DNA of 64,000 nucleotides from Henricia sp. BOLD:AAB3569 (GCA_037783545.1 JBBELK010000001.1:2604001-2668000), one strand, 5' to 3'; shown: positions 1 through 11,062, numbered from the stretch's first letter. Notes: a model not told the origin generated them from the letters alone. Numbers and translations: made by a program.

Positions 1-126
1 GCGATTTTTGCCACAAATTTCCAACGATTAGGTACGATTGTGCAGAGTCTATAGACGGTCTCTGGTAATCTCACCAAATCGCACCTAATCGTTGGGAATT
101 GGTGGCAAAAATCGCACAGTGGGAGG
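1..126. repeat. Fold-back element at window edge
   Basis: The first 34 bases (GCGATTTTTGCCAC followed by a block ending GATTAGGT) recur as their reverse complement at about 85-118, so the stretch folds into a hairpin. The right end reads on into CAGTGGGAGGCC. A single related end (GGCCTCCCACAGTGCGATTT) is seen at about 49973-49992. The left end may be cut by the window edge. No coding potential. Confidence 0.7.
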
Positions 127-792
127 CCCACTTTCGACAAAGTGATTTTAGAATAAGACCTGAAAGAGAGGGTCTTAAGAAGGTTAAATTAAACAATGAG
201 TATGAGGTCTAAATCAAGACTTGACAGAAGTGACTTGCCGTCAACTCTGAGCGACAAAGTCTTTACATTCATAAGTTGTCTTTCCTCCATAATCCATTTT
301 GTGCAGACATTTCTCAGTTGTCCCTCATAAAAAAGCAATACACAGGCAATAAAAACTAACTACAAACCATGCAGGTTGTAAGTCACATGTGGAAAATTCA
401 GCACCTTATTCAACTGCTCATTATGAGCATACCATCGCATAGCATTTTTACACTGCAGTTTAACTGAACAATTGTTAGAAAGACGACTGTACTTACATGT
501 ACACCCATATACAAGCATTGGAATTGCAGAGGTTAACTCTAAGCTGCTTTTGTTCAGTTAAATAAAACTGAAAACCTGCTCAACGAAAGAAGAAAAAAAA
601 ACCGGCTGTTATATTTGAGAATGGCATATTAAAATGCAATTTCACTGCTTCTCTTGAAATCATTTTACTTACATGTATTAACAGCTTGAAAAATCATCCA
701 CCTAATTTTCTCCTTTCAAAATTACCGTAAATTATACAGAATATTTTTATTTTCGTTTGTCATTTGATTTTTGTCCGTCCTTTAAACCGGCT
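127..792. other. Non-coding, AT-rich, nothing recognised
   Basis: No open frame of useful length, no splice-bounded exon and no clear repeat boundary was seen. It lies 3' of the SNX16 gene, which is on the minus strand. Confidence 0.4.
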
Positions 793-934
793 TTAAAGGC
801 AGAGGCTCGTCAACGTGCGCGTGAGGCCAAATTCGTGCCACGAAATACGCAGCGCCTTAGGAAATGCATGGAACTGCGTATTTCGTGGCACGAATTTGGC
901 CTCATGCGCACATTGACGAGCCTCTGCCCTTATA
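793..934. mobile_element. TTAA-flanked hairpin MITE, copy 1
   Basis: This is an almost perfect fold-back: TTAAAGGCAGAGGCTCGTCA near the left and its complement ending in GAGCCTCTGCCC at the right, with a short loop. The arms carry AATTCGTGCCACGAAATACG and its reverse complement. Copies occur at 7327-7840, 17658-17798 and 50772-50912. The others end in TTAA on both sides; this one has TTAA on the left and a degenerate TTATA on the right. TTAA flanks are known for piggyBac-like and Kolobok-like non-autonomous elements; the superfamily here is inferred. Confidence 0.85.
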
Positions 935-944
935 GCCCCTGCTC

Positions 945-1090
945 ACTATTGGGAATCTCAAAAATCAGAAATGTTCACAGATTTACACCTATATAATTTA
1001 CACAATATAAACATGATGATGGTAAAAAAACTTCCCCTGAAATGGTTTTGTCTGAATTGCTATAGTCTTTGAGAAATGAGTAAAACAATT
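945..1090. repeat. Interspersed repeat (three copies)
   Basis: The block with AAATGTTCACAGATTTACAC and GAAATGGTTTTGTCTGAA recurs in the same orientation at about 5404-5540 and inverted at about 8965-9125. The last two are in or next to SNX16 introns. No ends or coding content were identified. Confidence 0.65.
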
Positions 1091-1277
1091 ATTTTTCGTC
1101 TCATGAGACGAGAATTAGATTTGTTAATTCCCCTCCGATTGCACGTGAAAAATCGTTCAAGGTTTTCATCTTTTTCTTGAATATGAAATACTAATGAGGC
1201 TGACATTTTTACAGGGGAATGTTACTACATATCTCTTCCTTCACAGTAAGTACGGATTACTCTAATAGCCAAAAACC

Positions 1278-1279
1278 AA

Positions 1280-1310
<31 letters not shown>

Positions 1311-1631
1311 TATTTCTGGTATTCATACCAAGGATTCCTCAATCGCAAGCGTGAGGAAACCCATGAGGAAATTCAATTAGAAATTCAAAATGGCCAGACA
1401 CACCGGGGAATCCTCTTGCTCTTCACGAAAGAATGCTCTGGGATCTTTAAAGTGAGTTACCGTTACCTAACACACTGGACCAACGGCTTTACATCCCTTC
1501 CGAAGGATGGAGCAAGTGTGGTCGAGTGCCTTGCTCAAGGGCACAGGTACTGCAGCCGGGGGAGAGGTTCGAACCCGCAACCCCATATGATTGCGAGTCA
1601 GTGACCCAAACCACTCGGCCACGGTACCCCG
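1278..1631 (-). mobile_element. tRNA-derived SINE, copy 1
   Basis: Read on the minus strand, the element starts with a tRNA-like head: an A-box-like GTGGCCGAGTGGTTTGGGTC and a B-box-like GGTTCGAACC. A conserved body follows (GCCCTTGAGCAAGGCACTC, then TAACACACTGG on the plus strand), ending in an (ATT)n run at 1278-1312. Further copies: 36351-36634, 49464-49790, 62072-62438, and a truncated tail at about 37535-37575. The head resembles tRNA-Ser/Leu-type genes; that parentage is inferred. Confidence 0.88.
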
Positions 1632-1639
1632 CCTTATTG

Positions 1640-3160
1640 GACAAAAATGCAAACAGATATTGTGAAATAAAAAAAATTCTCCAATTACTTGGAGGAATGT
1701 GCAATGACGGAATGCTAAAAAAAATGCACAACTGATGACAGGCAAGACACAGACAAACAGTACTGAAAAAAAAAAAACGTACATTTGTTTTTGATAAAAA
1801 ATTTAAAAGGCAGAAAATACAAAATTAAAGGAAACTTGTGAAGAAAAAAAAAGAAGATTCCTTAATAGTACTTAATACATGTAGTCTTAATTGCCTCCCC
1901 TAATTGCAGGTAAAATTTATGTAGGCTAGTTTACCAACATTCTTCCTCAGATATGCAACGATGTTGTTCCAAAATATTGTATTAACTTCTATAATCTTTA
2001 AATGATACAATGGGCCAGAAACTAACGTGCCTGTCGCATTGTTTATAATTTAAATTATTACACAAACATACACATAAAATCTTTGTTTGTTGACCCTGGA
2101 TCACAATTAAATTATCATTGTATTTGTGCTTTACAAACCATTCAATACTGATGTGATATAGACACCAGTTTACCGAGATTACTCCATATTAAAGGCACTT
2201 GATTTAGTACTATGTGCTACATGCACAACTTTCAACACCACCATGTTTATACTTGATACAATAAAACTCTAAAAATGAATATCTTATATTTCATTTGTTG
2301 AACTGCATTTGTTAAACTTTAAACTGAAACAAAAAAGTTTTAAAAATCCATATACATGTATCTGTGGTAAATGAATGTAAATTAAATTCATGAAAAAAAT
2401 GACAAAGTAAATGTATGTTCTGGCAACCAGTAAAGCCAAACTTCAGGTTCACTATACAAAACGAGATCCACTTTTTACAATTTTCAATCATTTTTGGTGC
2501 AGTTCCATTTATCATGCATATTTGCATGCAGACAGCGTTTAAACACAATTTTCAAATGAAATTATTGGCAACAAAGTGGAAAACCACTCGCTCTAAACTC
2601 GTTGTGCATCTTCTGGAGGCTTCCCCTGTGTAAACCCCAATGTATATTGGTGTATGCTAATTGACTGCAATTAGTGACTTTTTCACTGCCCATTATTGTT
2701 AAAATTTAACCCTAAAGTGCTCAACCTTTTGCGTTTTTGTATTGTTTTTGGAAATTGAAGTCATACATGCGCGACGGTTGGCGTGTTAAAAGAAAAAATT
2801 ATACAAGCAAGGTCGTACATGTACAATAACACTTTCGGAATGCATACAATACATCGTATGTATGACGTGGGCAGTGAAAGAGTTAATAGTTCAAAAACAT
2901 GTGTCTTGGTTGACTTCTGTGTACCACCAATTGAAAAAAATAAGTTGTACTGATTTTCAATTACAAAAGAAAAACAATGTAATCGGCGCATACTCTAAAT
3001 TACTATCTCATTAACCCTGCTCTAATTAAAATAGACCCTGTTGATTATCAATCGTTAATTTGTATGTCACTACTGTGATTTTTGTTTCAGTGAGAAATGA
3101 CACAAATTTTGTACAAATTTCTCAAGATTTATTTTGGTCGAGATTTCTTGTCATTTTTTA
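1640..3160. other. Non-coding flank with diverged repeats
   Basis: No exon with plausible splice sites was found. The part at 1855-2110 resembles a block at about 18030-18210 (an ATGTTGTTCC stretch), so old repeats are present. TTTATT (AATAAA on the minus strand) at 3128-3133 is one possible SNX16 polyadenylation signal, unproven. Confidence 0.4.
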
Positions 3161-3166
3161 AAGGAA

Positions 3167-3900
3167 CTACCCCTAGAAATATGGGGGATACATATCCCCC
3201 ATAGGAAGATGCATGATTTAGCAATATGGCCGTGCAGCAACTTTAACAGACGGACATTAAAACATGGCTAGCGCAATAACCTGCTGCCCAATTCCCACCA
3301 AACTTCGTCCGATAGCTCTTGAGAACCCTACCTTGCGTGTGTCTATGGATTTTTGGCAGAATTTGTATAATTGTGACCCGGTACAACGTAATCAGGATTA
3401 AATCATCTTTATTTTCATCTTTAAGTATCGTTTTTACAATAAACACATTAATGACGGTAATCTATGACAACTACACTTCCTCAAAGTACCAAAACCCGAA
3501 AATCGACTTTGTTCACGATTTCACCCACATACCCAATTGACAGGGCCATTACTCGAAACGGCATCAGCGACTTATTCCTGATTACGTTATACCGGGTCAA
3601 ATATGTAATTCTCAAAAACCACCGTTAGGAATCAACGACAATGGTTGCAACATGCATGACATACTGTTGTCGATTTGTAAGGGTGGATTTTGAAGAATGA
3701 TATGGACAAATTCAGCCAAAATTTCAAAAACACTCGAATGGTATGGTTCTCAAAAATTATCAGACGGAGTCTGGTATGGATTGGGCAGCAGGCTATAGCA
3801 CTAGCCATGTTTTAATGTCCGCCTGTTAATGTTGCTGCGCGGCCATATTGCTAAATCACGCTTCTACCCATGGGGGATATGTATATAGTTCTATGGGTAC
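3167..3900. mobile_element. Long fold-back element 3' of SNX16
   Basis: The left part (ATGGGGGATACATATCCCCC, then TTTAGCAATATGGCC and AACATGGCTAG) recurs in reverse complement towards 3900. Inner blocks also pair (GACCCGGTACAACGTAATCA at about 3376 with its complement near 3600), so almost the whole 730 bp can fold on itself. It starts 62 bp beyond the SNX16 stop codon, so it is probably in or next to the 3' UTR. It contains TTTATT at 3408-3413, an AATAAA on the gene's strand. Confidence 0.8.
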
Positions 3901-3961
3901 TGACTGCCCTCTGACTAAAAAAAAACACTGCAGTTCTGTGCACATTTTTAAGCTTACCAGA

Positions 3962-4109
3962 CTATGTAACAGCAATAATACTGGGTTGGGTATCCTGAAA
4001 CACTGCATTAACGTCCTCTGTTAGACCCTGCTTGGCACCAGACTCTGCGGCTGACTGGCTCCCTGTCCTATCCGGTGGTGCCAACTCATCTGGGGTCGAT
4101 GGTTCGACA
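3962..4109 (-). CDS. SNX16: SNX16 exon 7 (terminal)
   Basis: The acceptor is gattgcacag before TGTCGAACC. The first base completes the AG|T Ser codon from exon 6, then 48 codons and TAG follow. It encodes an acidic, Ser/Pro/Gln-rich tail ([18 protein letters not shown] and on to IIAVT). No known domain. Confidence 0.85.
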
Positions 4110-7100
4110 CTGTGCAATCAATACAAAGTGTTCGTAACATAGTGTTCGTAACGCACATTTTATCTTTGATTTTTGTTGGATCTTCACTAAGTGAAATCTT
4201 GGAGAAACTATTAACTTCCAAAGAATAAATAGACTGTAGACGGGATTTGCAATGTCCCAACCAATTGGAAAATCAGTCAATTGGAAAAATCAAGAAAAAC
4301 CCGACTGGAAAAACCTTACTCAAACGCAATATAGAAGTGCTGATCAAATTACGTCAGGAAAGGGCAAACAGACTTTATATTAATACCAAGATAGAAGTGA
4401 ATGCAACTGTCCAACGCAATGATTCCACCCGAGATATCTCTTTACAATGATTAACGATGATTTATACATACATGCATGTGCACAAGCATTTTTTTTACAA
4501 GGGCGCACCCTCAAGTGAACCAAACTAGGCCCCCTGACTACCATGGTATTACGGCTCTGCTTTCTGTGCAGTATAGCCAGGGAACCAGCCTAAATAGGAC
4601 GGTAGTTTCACACAATTTGAAACCATGGACAGTTTTTTTTATTGTTTTTTCTGAATGTACACACGTAGATGAGGTACTGAGGCGACTTATGCACAAGTTC
4701 GTTTTTATCACACACATCCTCATTTACAAAGGGAGACAACGTCGTTTGTAACAGTTTTTCAATAATGTAAATCTATCTTTATAATGCCAGAAGCCTCACA
4801 GATCTTGTCAAGTTTCTTCCAAACGGTTTCTTCCGAGTCTAAAAGGTTCCCATCAAGCTAAAGTGGTTTCATGTGTCATTAATTAAGTTTGACACGACAG
4901 AAGCATGATGGCTATAATAACAGGCCTTACATATGTGGTGGATCAAATAAAATCTGTCTGAAACAGGCACTGATCAATTTTGATTTTGATTTTTCCACAC
5001 CTGTAAACATACATGTATTTTGGCCCGTATCTCAAAAGGATTGCCGAGTTTCGACCAACTTCATTTGATTGCATCACATATTTAAAACACCTGTAATGCA
5101 ATTTGAAATCAGCCCCCAGCCCCCACCCCACCCCCCCCCCCCTCCCCAACCCCCCCTCCCCAACCCCAAGCAATGCATGCCTTGCCCCCAGAATGGTGTA
5201 CATACCTGCTGCTGTGGACCTCTGCCTGTGTGAATGACAGCAATTGATCGGCCTCGGCCTGAGAATGCAGGTCGCCCTCTATAGTTGAGTTTTCACCAGA
5301 CACCGGAGTTGAGTTGTGCGTGTTTTCAGTTTTATCAGTACTGTCAAAAATCATTTTAAGAACAGAGGTTTTTAAGGTAAGAACATATAAATGAGGAAAT
5401 CTTTAAAGGTACATGTAAAATACATGATTGGTATCTCAAGGAATCAGAAATGTTCACAAATTTACACATAACTTACACAATACGATGACGGTAGAAAACT
5501 TCCACTGAAATGGTTTTGTCTGAAGTGCTATAGTCTCTGACTTTCGCAGTCAGTTTCTGTGCAAAATCTGCACCACACACGCGTCATCAAGTGGCTTCGT
5601 GAGGACGTTTGTTTTTGGCTTAAAATCACGCAAGGATAGCCGGCTGCGTCACTTTACGTTAAGGTGTGTGTGTTTTCGGCTGGCGCAGCCGTACTTCAGT
5701 TAGACTGGTTTATTGCAATGGGCTAAACCAGCGACTAAGCCGAGACTGGCTAAGTTGGCTATAAAAGACCGGTCTTAGATCAGTGGCTAAGTCGATTTTC
5801 TTACAATCCACCCCTGATGTATTACTGATTGATTATTACTGTACATGTATTCTCGGTGCTTCCCCAAAACACACCGAGACAAACCTTCATAGCATGCTCG
5901 GGTGGGACGCAAACCCACGACCTCCTGCATACTAGGCAGACGTCTTAACCACTCGACCACCAAATAATCATTATTTCATAGCCACTCATGAGGTGTCCTA
6001 ACCTGTTTCCGGGTAGCTGCTGTAACCTTTCTTGTGCTGCCTGTAGCTCAGCGTTCAGCCTGGATATTGTCTTATCACGTTCCGATATCTCTAAGCGCAG
6101 ACTGTACACCGTTTCATCCAGGGATTCACATAATGCCTTAAGCAAGGGAAAATAGGCACTTTCATCGTCGGGGTGAACATACTGTCAACATGCTTTGAAT
6201 ATTTACATGTACATGTATACACAATAACTTAGGGATATTGTGGGGTGTACGCAGATATTTTGAGAGTATGTATCCTGCTTGAATGAAAGACAATGCATAG
6301 TTCCGACCTGTCAATCAAGCGAACCCGCCGACCAATCACAACAGAGCTAGCAGATGTCACCCACATAGGTCAAAGTGCACTGTACGCTCACAAGAACATG
6401 ATCACGCGATGTTCTTCCAGCCCCATACAATTTGTACAGTGTTGTATGCGACAATCCGGGTGAATTTTTGGTTTCAAGACCGGTCGTTTCGTTGTTCAAA
6501 GGTACAAAAGCTATATTTCGTAATAATATGACATCCCTGTATTACTGGCCCTTTACTCAGTGTGTTCTAAGATAACTGTTGACCCTGAAACATGAATACC
6601 TTTGAGTTTTCTTCAATGAATCTGTGCCATTTTTTACGATAGCGTGTGAGCCATAGCAACAATGTCTAAGGGGGCGGGGTTAACTGGGCAAAATCGGAAC
6701 TATGCATTGTATCTGCATGACAGACGCACCTTGTCACAAGAATAGGCGAATCAATCATCTAAAAAAAAAATATATAAAAATACAACATACCAATTTACCA
6801 TATTCTTGAACGTGTGAGGGCGCTGTAAAGCGCTTATCATGCGTATTATGTTCAAACACAAAATGCGCCTCGGGTGCTTTTAATGGACATCTGTGCCCAC
6901 GCCACGGCTCTCCCACGCCAGCAGCCCAGGCCTGCGCTACTTTTCCCCCCAAGTCACCCCCAGTTTAAGTATGGTCTACATGTATATCCCTAACATACGA
7001 GTAGTGCACTTACCCTGCTCTCCTCCAAGTTATCATATGGCCCCGGTGGTTCGTCAAGGCACAAAAACTCCCTGGCTGGACCACTGAGGAAGAAATAGAC

Positions 7101-10100
7101 GATGAAAAATGAGGATAGAATCTTGAACAAGGTAGAAATACTTGGAGCATCACAAAACAAAATCGCCAAAGACTTTGATTCTATGATGGCTAAAGAAAAC
7201 AAAAATACCATGATCATTTTGAGTAATGATCTGAAAATCATAACTGTAAATGTAAAGGTATATCTACATGTAGTACTCTCGATTCAGAGAATTTAACAGA
7301 ATTTTATAAATTGTTTCCCAAGCTCTTTAAAGACGCAGGCTCGTCAATGCGCGACAGACAAATTTGTGCCACGAATTTCACTGCGCTCCATTCCTTGCTC
7401 TAGTAATAGTAGGGCAGCCGCTCTTACGGTCCCAGAGGATGTAGGGCCATGGTGCAGGCAAATAGCCTCGTCCAGTCTGCAAATAGGGTGTGTATCTTTT
7501 CAAAATCAAATATTTATCACAGAAAACACACCCTATGTAAATTCATTACATTTAGTTTCAGCCATATTCACATTATATTACAGATATATCACACTTGCTT
7601 CAAGCAGGTGTCATATAGATGGTTGAATTGACCGTATATGGGAACTCTTTGGTACAAAACGACATACAACAACACACAACTAAGCGCGTGCATGATTCGA
7701 TTAGCCTAGCAACGCATAAATAATGAGCCTCCACCCTCTGGGATTGTAAGAGCAGCTGCCCTACTCGGGCAAGGTTTGGAGCGCAGTGAAATTCGTGGCA
7801 CAAATTTGATCGTGGTGTATTGACGAGCCTGCGTCTTTAAAAACAGGAAAAATCCGCTGAACAGAACAAGCCTTTATTCATTGCCTTCATAGATTTGTCT
7901 AAGGCATTTGACTCGGTGAGTCGTCAATGGCGGCTTTTATCCAAGTATGGTTGCCCAGCGAGGTTTGTCACCCTTCTGCAGAGTTTTCACGAGGGCATGC
8001 AAGCACAGGTGCTGATTGGTGGTGAAGCCACAGATCCTTTCTCTGTAGCACATGGTGTAAGACAGGGTTGTGTCTTAGCCCCCATACTGTTCACCCTCTA
8101 CGTATACCTGGCTGCTGTGCTGGAGGTTGCCAACGGACACGCCTCAGAAGGAGTCTAACTGACGACTCGAACGGATGGCAAGCTCTTTAATCTCCAGCGC
8201 TTGAAGGCAAAGACTAAAGTCTGTCAGTGGTGCGCACGTGACCTACTTTATGCAGACGACACAGCTTTAGTCTCACAATCTGCACAAGATCTGCAGAAGC
8301 TACTAGACACATTTGCGACTCAAGTGCGACTCAAGTGTGACTCAAGTGCGTCTCAAGTCCAAGTTGAAGGTCTGTACTAACCTGAGAACAATGTCTTTAT
8401 GGCCGATGATGTTATTGATGAAAGCCTGCAGTCCAATCTGCCTGTCCTCAAGAAAATTGGGATCAAAGTTGCCCCCAAACCATCTCTTTGGAGGCAGGGC
8501 CAAGCGAAACATGGGGAAGATTACTCTGAGCTGTGTAAACAGAAATGCAAAACAACAAATGGCTAATGTTTGAAATCACAATTTTTGGATTTTGTGGAGT
8601 GACACATGAAAAACAGCTTCTTTTGGACATTAGATACGCATACATGTATATAGGATTTTTAAACTTAATCCACGCAAGGGCAGCGTTCGAATTAGCACTG
8701 GTCCATTGGCCAAATGACAGTTAAAATAGTCTCGGGCCAGCTAGAAGGCCTCCCCAAATGGTCCGGCTGTCCAGTTGAATTGAAACAGACCCACGCTGTA
8801 CATAAAGTTTCTTTCGTAAAAAGGACCATGTGAAGGATTGATGAAAAAACTTTGATCGTTCTTCAGACTCCCACGGCCATAAAAACTGCTTTCGATACGG
8901 TCCTCTGACGTATATTTAATGTGCACAAAAACATGCATCTGTGCTCTGATCTGTGGGAGTTTCTAAGACGAAAACTAATTGTTTTACTCATTTCTCAAAG
9001 ACTATAGCACTTTAGACAAAACCATTTCAGGGTAAGTTTTTTATGGTCATCATGTTTATATTGTGTAAGTGAGGCGTAAATCTGTGAACATTTCTGATTT
9101 CGAGATACTAATCATGTATACTGCCTTTAAATGATTGTTAGGTTGGAACAAAATAAATTTTCTGGGAAAATCTGGAGAAGCACCTTTAATGAAGGAGTTA
9201 CATGTACAATGTATCCACTTACTCAATGTACCCGGTATAAAGTGAAAGGCAATTTACCTTGTTGTTGACTCTGGCAAAGTCTGTGTACCTCCGAAATATC
9301 ACCCAGCTTTCGTGCTCAGACTTTCGAACGTGGATCTTAAAAACCTGTTGGCAAAATTGTAGAGCAAGTTGTTAAAACAGACTATAATTTTCTTTACAAA
9401 GGTAATAGTTCAGGCGCACTCCATAACAACCAGTTTGATCACACACAAAAGACGGAGTATAAAAAGTACCGATTTTCAACTCGCGATAGTGGGAAAATTA
9501 CGTAAAAATAATGGTAAAAGATGGTGAACTGGTCTGCAGCAGTAAAAGTCATTTATTAAAGTTAGTTATTTTCTTGGTAAAATTACAAGAAATATCATTC
9601 ACTTAGACCCTTCACAAAATTCGGACGACAGACATGACAGACTCACCTTAATTGAGTACATGCAAATTTGCTTTGTTTAACTGGATTTAACGACCCCCCA
9701 TATACGTCCAAGGATCATAAGAAATACTCTGAACATTTATTTGATTTCATTGCAATTTCTCCCCTGCAAACTGCTTTTGGTTAGCTTTGAAAACAACATT
9801 ATTCGTACGCTGTCACTGCCATCATGGCCATGGTTCAACACCAGCGCTAGGGTGTGGGTAATTTGCGGAACTGCGGAACTTTGCGGAACTTTCAGAATAG
9901 CATACAAAGCAACAGGTCCCATTGCCTCTGCAGGGCATCATAAAAACGTGTGGGAAATCCACATTGGCAGGGGGCTATTCAAGGCTGCGGAACTCTGTCT
10001 CCCGCATCCTGGGTAAAAAGTTATAGGCCTATTTTCCACCCGGGAGAAAGAGTTCCACAGCCTTGAATAGCCATCGCGCCAAAATATGAAGCGCCCGATT

Positions 10101-11062
10101 CTTAAGTTTGCCTTGCGATATTGTATGCTTTATTTTGACACATTGGTAGATAAGATGTATTCTTGTTTTACCATGTATATTGTCTGTAACGATCTTTTTG
10201 TTTGCTATTTTGGCAAGGTTCTGCAAAGTTCTGCAAGTTCCGCAAAATACCAATTGCCCCAGTGCTACGTGTATGCGTGAGCACACGTGAACCAGTTGCT
10301 ACGGTTGCTTTCATGGTTTTTTCCCTTATCGCTTGCGATACACAATCAATGGCAACGTGTTACCAGAACAATTTGGTATAAAGCAGCGGCGAGCCACATT
10401 ACAGCTTCGCTACGACTGCTAGGGAGTGAAACGTAGCCCTGGTGTCATAGGGCCTTCCGGTATGCCTTTGTATATGAACATTGCAGTGCAACCCGAGTGA
10501 AAACAAATTCATGCGTGGTTAGATACATGTACATGTACTTGTGCAGTTTTTCACTCTAGTCTGCCAGATGTGACCTGGCACGGACCGAGAGAATACATAC
10601 CGTGAACTTTGCCCTTTGCTCCATGACCTCGTAGCCAATAATTGGTGCTTGTAGACCGTCCCGTCTCCCCACATCGTCATGACCCATCAAACTGACACAC
10701 GACCCCACCCCGAGGCTGTCGGCACTACCTTCCGACCCCCTATGGGCTTGACCAGCCCCAGGGGTTGGGAGAGCCAGCCTGTTATGTAAATGTTTGGGTC
10801 TCAGAAATACTGGTGTGGAAGTGACTGCCATTGCAGGATTAGCTTCTAGTTCGGTACTTTGTCGGCTCAAGTCAATGTCCAGAAATTCCCACGGTTTGGG
10901 GTCAAAGGTCGGAGAAGACTGATATGCGGAAGGGGTTGCCGGGTCAAGACTCACTGACGACAATACATCTAAAACGTCCAATGTCGCTTCTGCTAAGGAA
11001 GATCCACAAGATGTACTCTTCGTTGGAGGCTTCGTTGGAGGTTTAGGTATATCCTCAGCCAT
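3962..11062 (-). CDS. SNX16: Sorting nexin 16 (complete, 7 exons)
   Basis: Endosomal phosphoinositide-binding sorting nexin. Exons on the minus strand, 5' to 3': 11062-10601, 9344-9258, 8530-8382, 7083-7014, 6136-6003, 5340-5206, 4109-3962. They total 1,185 nt, giving 394 aa, with every intron GT-AG and all phases consistent. Residues 1-135 are Ser/Pro-rich and probably disordered. The PX domain spans about 138-250, with [22 protein letters not shown] and LPPKRWF carrying the basic pocket residues expected for PI3P binding. [13 protein letters not shown] and [14 protein letters not shown] follow, the family signature leading into a coiled coil (about 257-297). The Ser/Asp-rich tail ends PSIIAVT. 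Vertebrate SNX16 is somewhat shorter (about 344 aa). The introns hold MITEs, a SINE and a retroelement fragment. The start is the first ATG after the GGCG context; a 5' UTR exon further upstream is possible. Known role of the family: early/recycling endosome trafficking. Confidence 0.93.
5112..5166. repeat. Poly-C tract (G-rich on minus strand)
   Basis: Runs of up to 12 C broken by single A or T, giving at least five G-runs of four or more on the minus strand, which is the sense strand of SNX16. It lies in intron 6, 40 nt past the exon 6 donor, so it could form a G-quadruplex in the pre-mRNA. That is an inference from composition. Confidence 0.7.
5206..5340 (-). CDS. SNX16: SNX16 exon 6
   Basis: The acceptor is tttttgacag and the donor AGCAG|gtatgtac. 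135 nt, phase 2 in and 2 out. It encodes the Ser/Thr/Glu-rich stretch [18 protein letters not shown] to FTQAEVHSS after the coiled coil. Confidence 0.88.
5818..5965 (-). mobile_element. tRNA-derived SINE (second family)
   Basis: On the minus strand the sequence reads TGGTCGAGTGGTTAAGACGT (A-box-like), then GGTCGTGGGTTTGCGTCCC (B-box-like), then an unrelated tail with CGGTGTGTTTTGGGGAAGC and an AT-rich end. It sits in SNX16 intron 5, about 38 bp past the exon 5 donor. The tRNA-like head differs from that of the ATT-tailed SINE family. Confidence 0.7.
6003..6136 (-). CDS. SNX16: SNX16 exon 5 (coiled coil)
   Basis: The acceptor is cttgcttaag and the donor GGAAACAG|gttagg. 134 nt, phase 0 in and 2 out. 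It encodes [18 protein letters not shown] and the heptad-like continuation [20 protein letters not shown], the coiled coil that follows the PX domain in SNX16. Confidence 0.92.
6291..6710. mobile_element. Terminal-inverted-repeat element, copy 1
   Basis: The ends are CAATGCATAGTTCCGAC and its reverse complement GTCGGAACTATGCATTG-like at 6694-6710. The interior (CCGCCGACCAATCACAACAG) is shared with the partial copy at 63848-64000. It lies in SNX16 intron 4. No coding capacity. Confidence 0.8.
7014..7083 (-). CDS. SNX16: SNX16 exon 4 (PX C-terminus)
   Basis: The acceptor is ttcttcctcag and the donor AGCAGG|gtaagt. 70 nt, phase 2 in and 0 out. It encodes [19 protein letters not shown] to EESR, highly characteristic of SNX16. 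Confidence 0.95.
7327..7840. mobile_element. TTAA-flanked hairpin MITE, long-loop copy
   Basis: The outer arms (TTAAAGACGCAGGCTCGTCA and its complement ending TTTAA at 7840) match the family at 793-934. Pairing continues inwards (GGGCAGCCGCTCTTACGGTC with its complement near 7740-7765) around a loop of about 290 bp absent from the other copies. It lies in SNX16 intron 3. It may be a longer ancestral form. Confidence 0.78.
7853..8310 (+). pseudogene. Non-LTR reverse transcriptase fragment
   Basis: Broken open frames encode consecutive RT motifs: [18 protein letters not shown] (motif A), [17 protein letters not shown] (motif B) and, after a stop and frame change, [16 protein letters not shown] (motif C with YADD). 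Endonuclease and thumb are missing and a TAA interrupts the frame near 8156, so this is a dead internal fragment of a Jockey/CR1-like element. It lies in SNX16 intron 3, ends about 25-70 bp from exon 3 and is antisense to the gene. A short repeat (GACTCAAGTGCG) fills 8318-8358. Confidence 0.85.
8382..8530 (-). CDS. SNX16: SNX16 exon 3 (PX core)
   Basis: The acceptor is tgtttacacag and the donor GTTCTCAG|gttagt. 149 nt, phase 0 in and 2 out. It encodes [18 protein letters not shown] and then [16 protein letters not shown] to GHKDIV, the polyproline loop and helix of the PX fold. The opposite strand has a meaningless open frame. Confidence 0.94.
9258..9344 (-). CDS. SNX16: SNX16 exon 2 (PX N-terminal half)
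   Basis: The acceptor is ttgccaacag and the donor AACAACAAG|gtaaatt. 87 nt, phase 0 on both sides. It encodes [17 protein letters not shown] then [12 protein letters not shown]; the RRYTDF motif is the phosphoinositide-contacting segment. Confidence 0.94.
9842..10266. mobile_element. Fold-back element in SNX16 intron 1
   Basis: The terminal blocks pair (CAGCGCTAGGGTGTGGGTAA with the complement of TACCAATTGCCCCAGTGCTA), each beside a short tandem TGCGGAACT/AGTTCTGCA run. The central blocks pair too (GGCTATTCAAGGCTGCGGAA near 9970 with its complement near 10070). Confidence 0.75.
10601..11062 (-). CDS. SNX16: SNX16 exon 1 (start codon exon)
   Basis: ATG at 11062-11060, donor TTCACG|gtatgtat at 10600. 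462 nt, phase 0 out. It encodes an N-terminal region rich in Pro, Ser and Thr with low similarity expected, ending in [16 protein letters not shown], the first PX strand. A TTG two codons upstream is in frame but the ATG is preferred. Confidence 0.88.

Noticed and set aside
1520-1631. Possible genuine tRNA gene from A- and B-box-like sequences
   Set aside because: The tRNA-like part is continuous with a repeated SINE body and does not complete a clean cloverleaf; the same holds at 5895-5965, 40810-40925 and 62340-62438.
4476-4751. 91-codon plus-strand frame
   Set aside because: Lies in a dispersed repeat shared with 39730-39830 and 55030-55140 and in a SNX16 intron.
8313-8573. Plus-strand frame that looked like part of the reverse transcriptase
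   Set aside because: Most of it is the antisense of SNX16 exon 3; the retroelement motifs end before about 8310.
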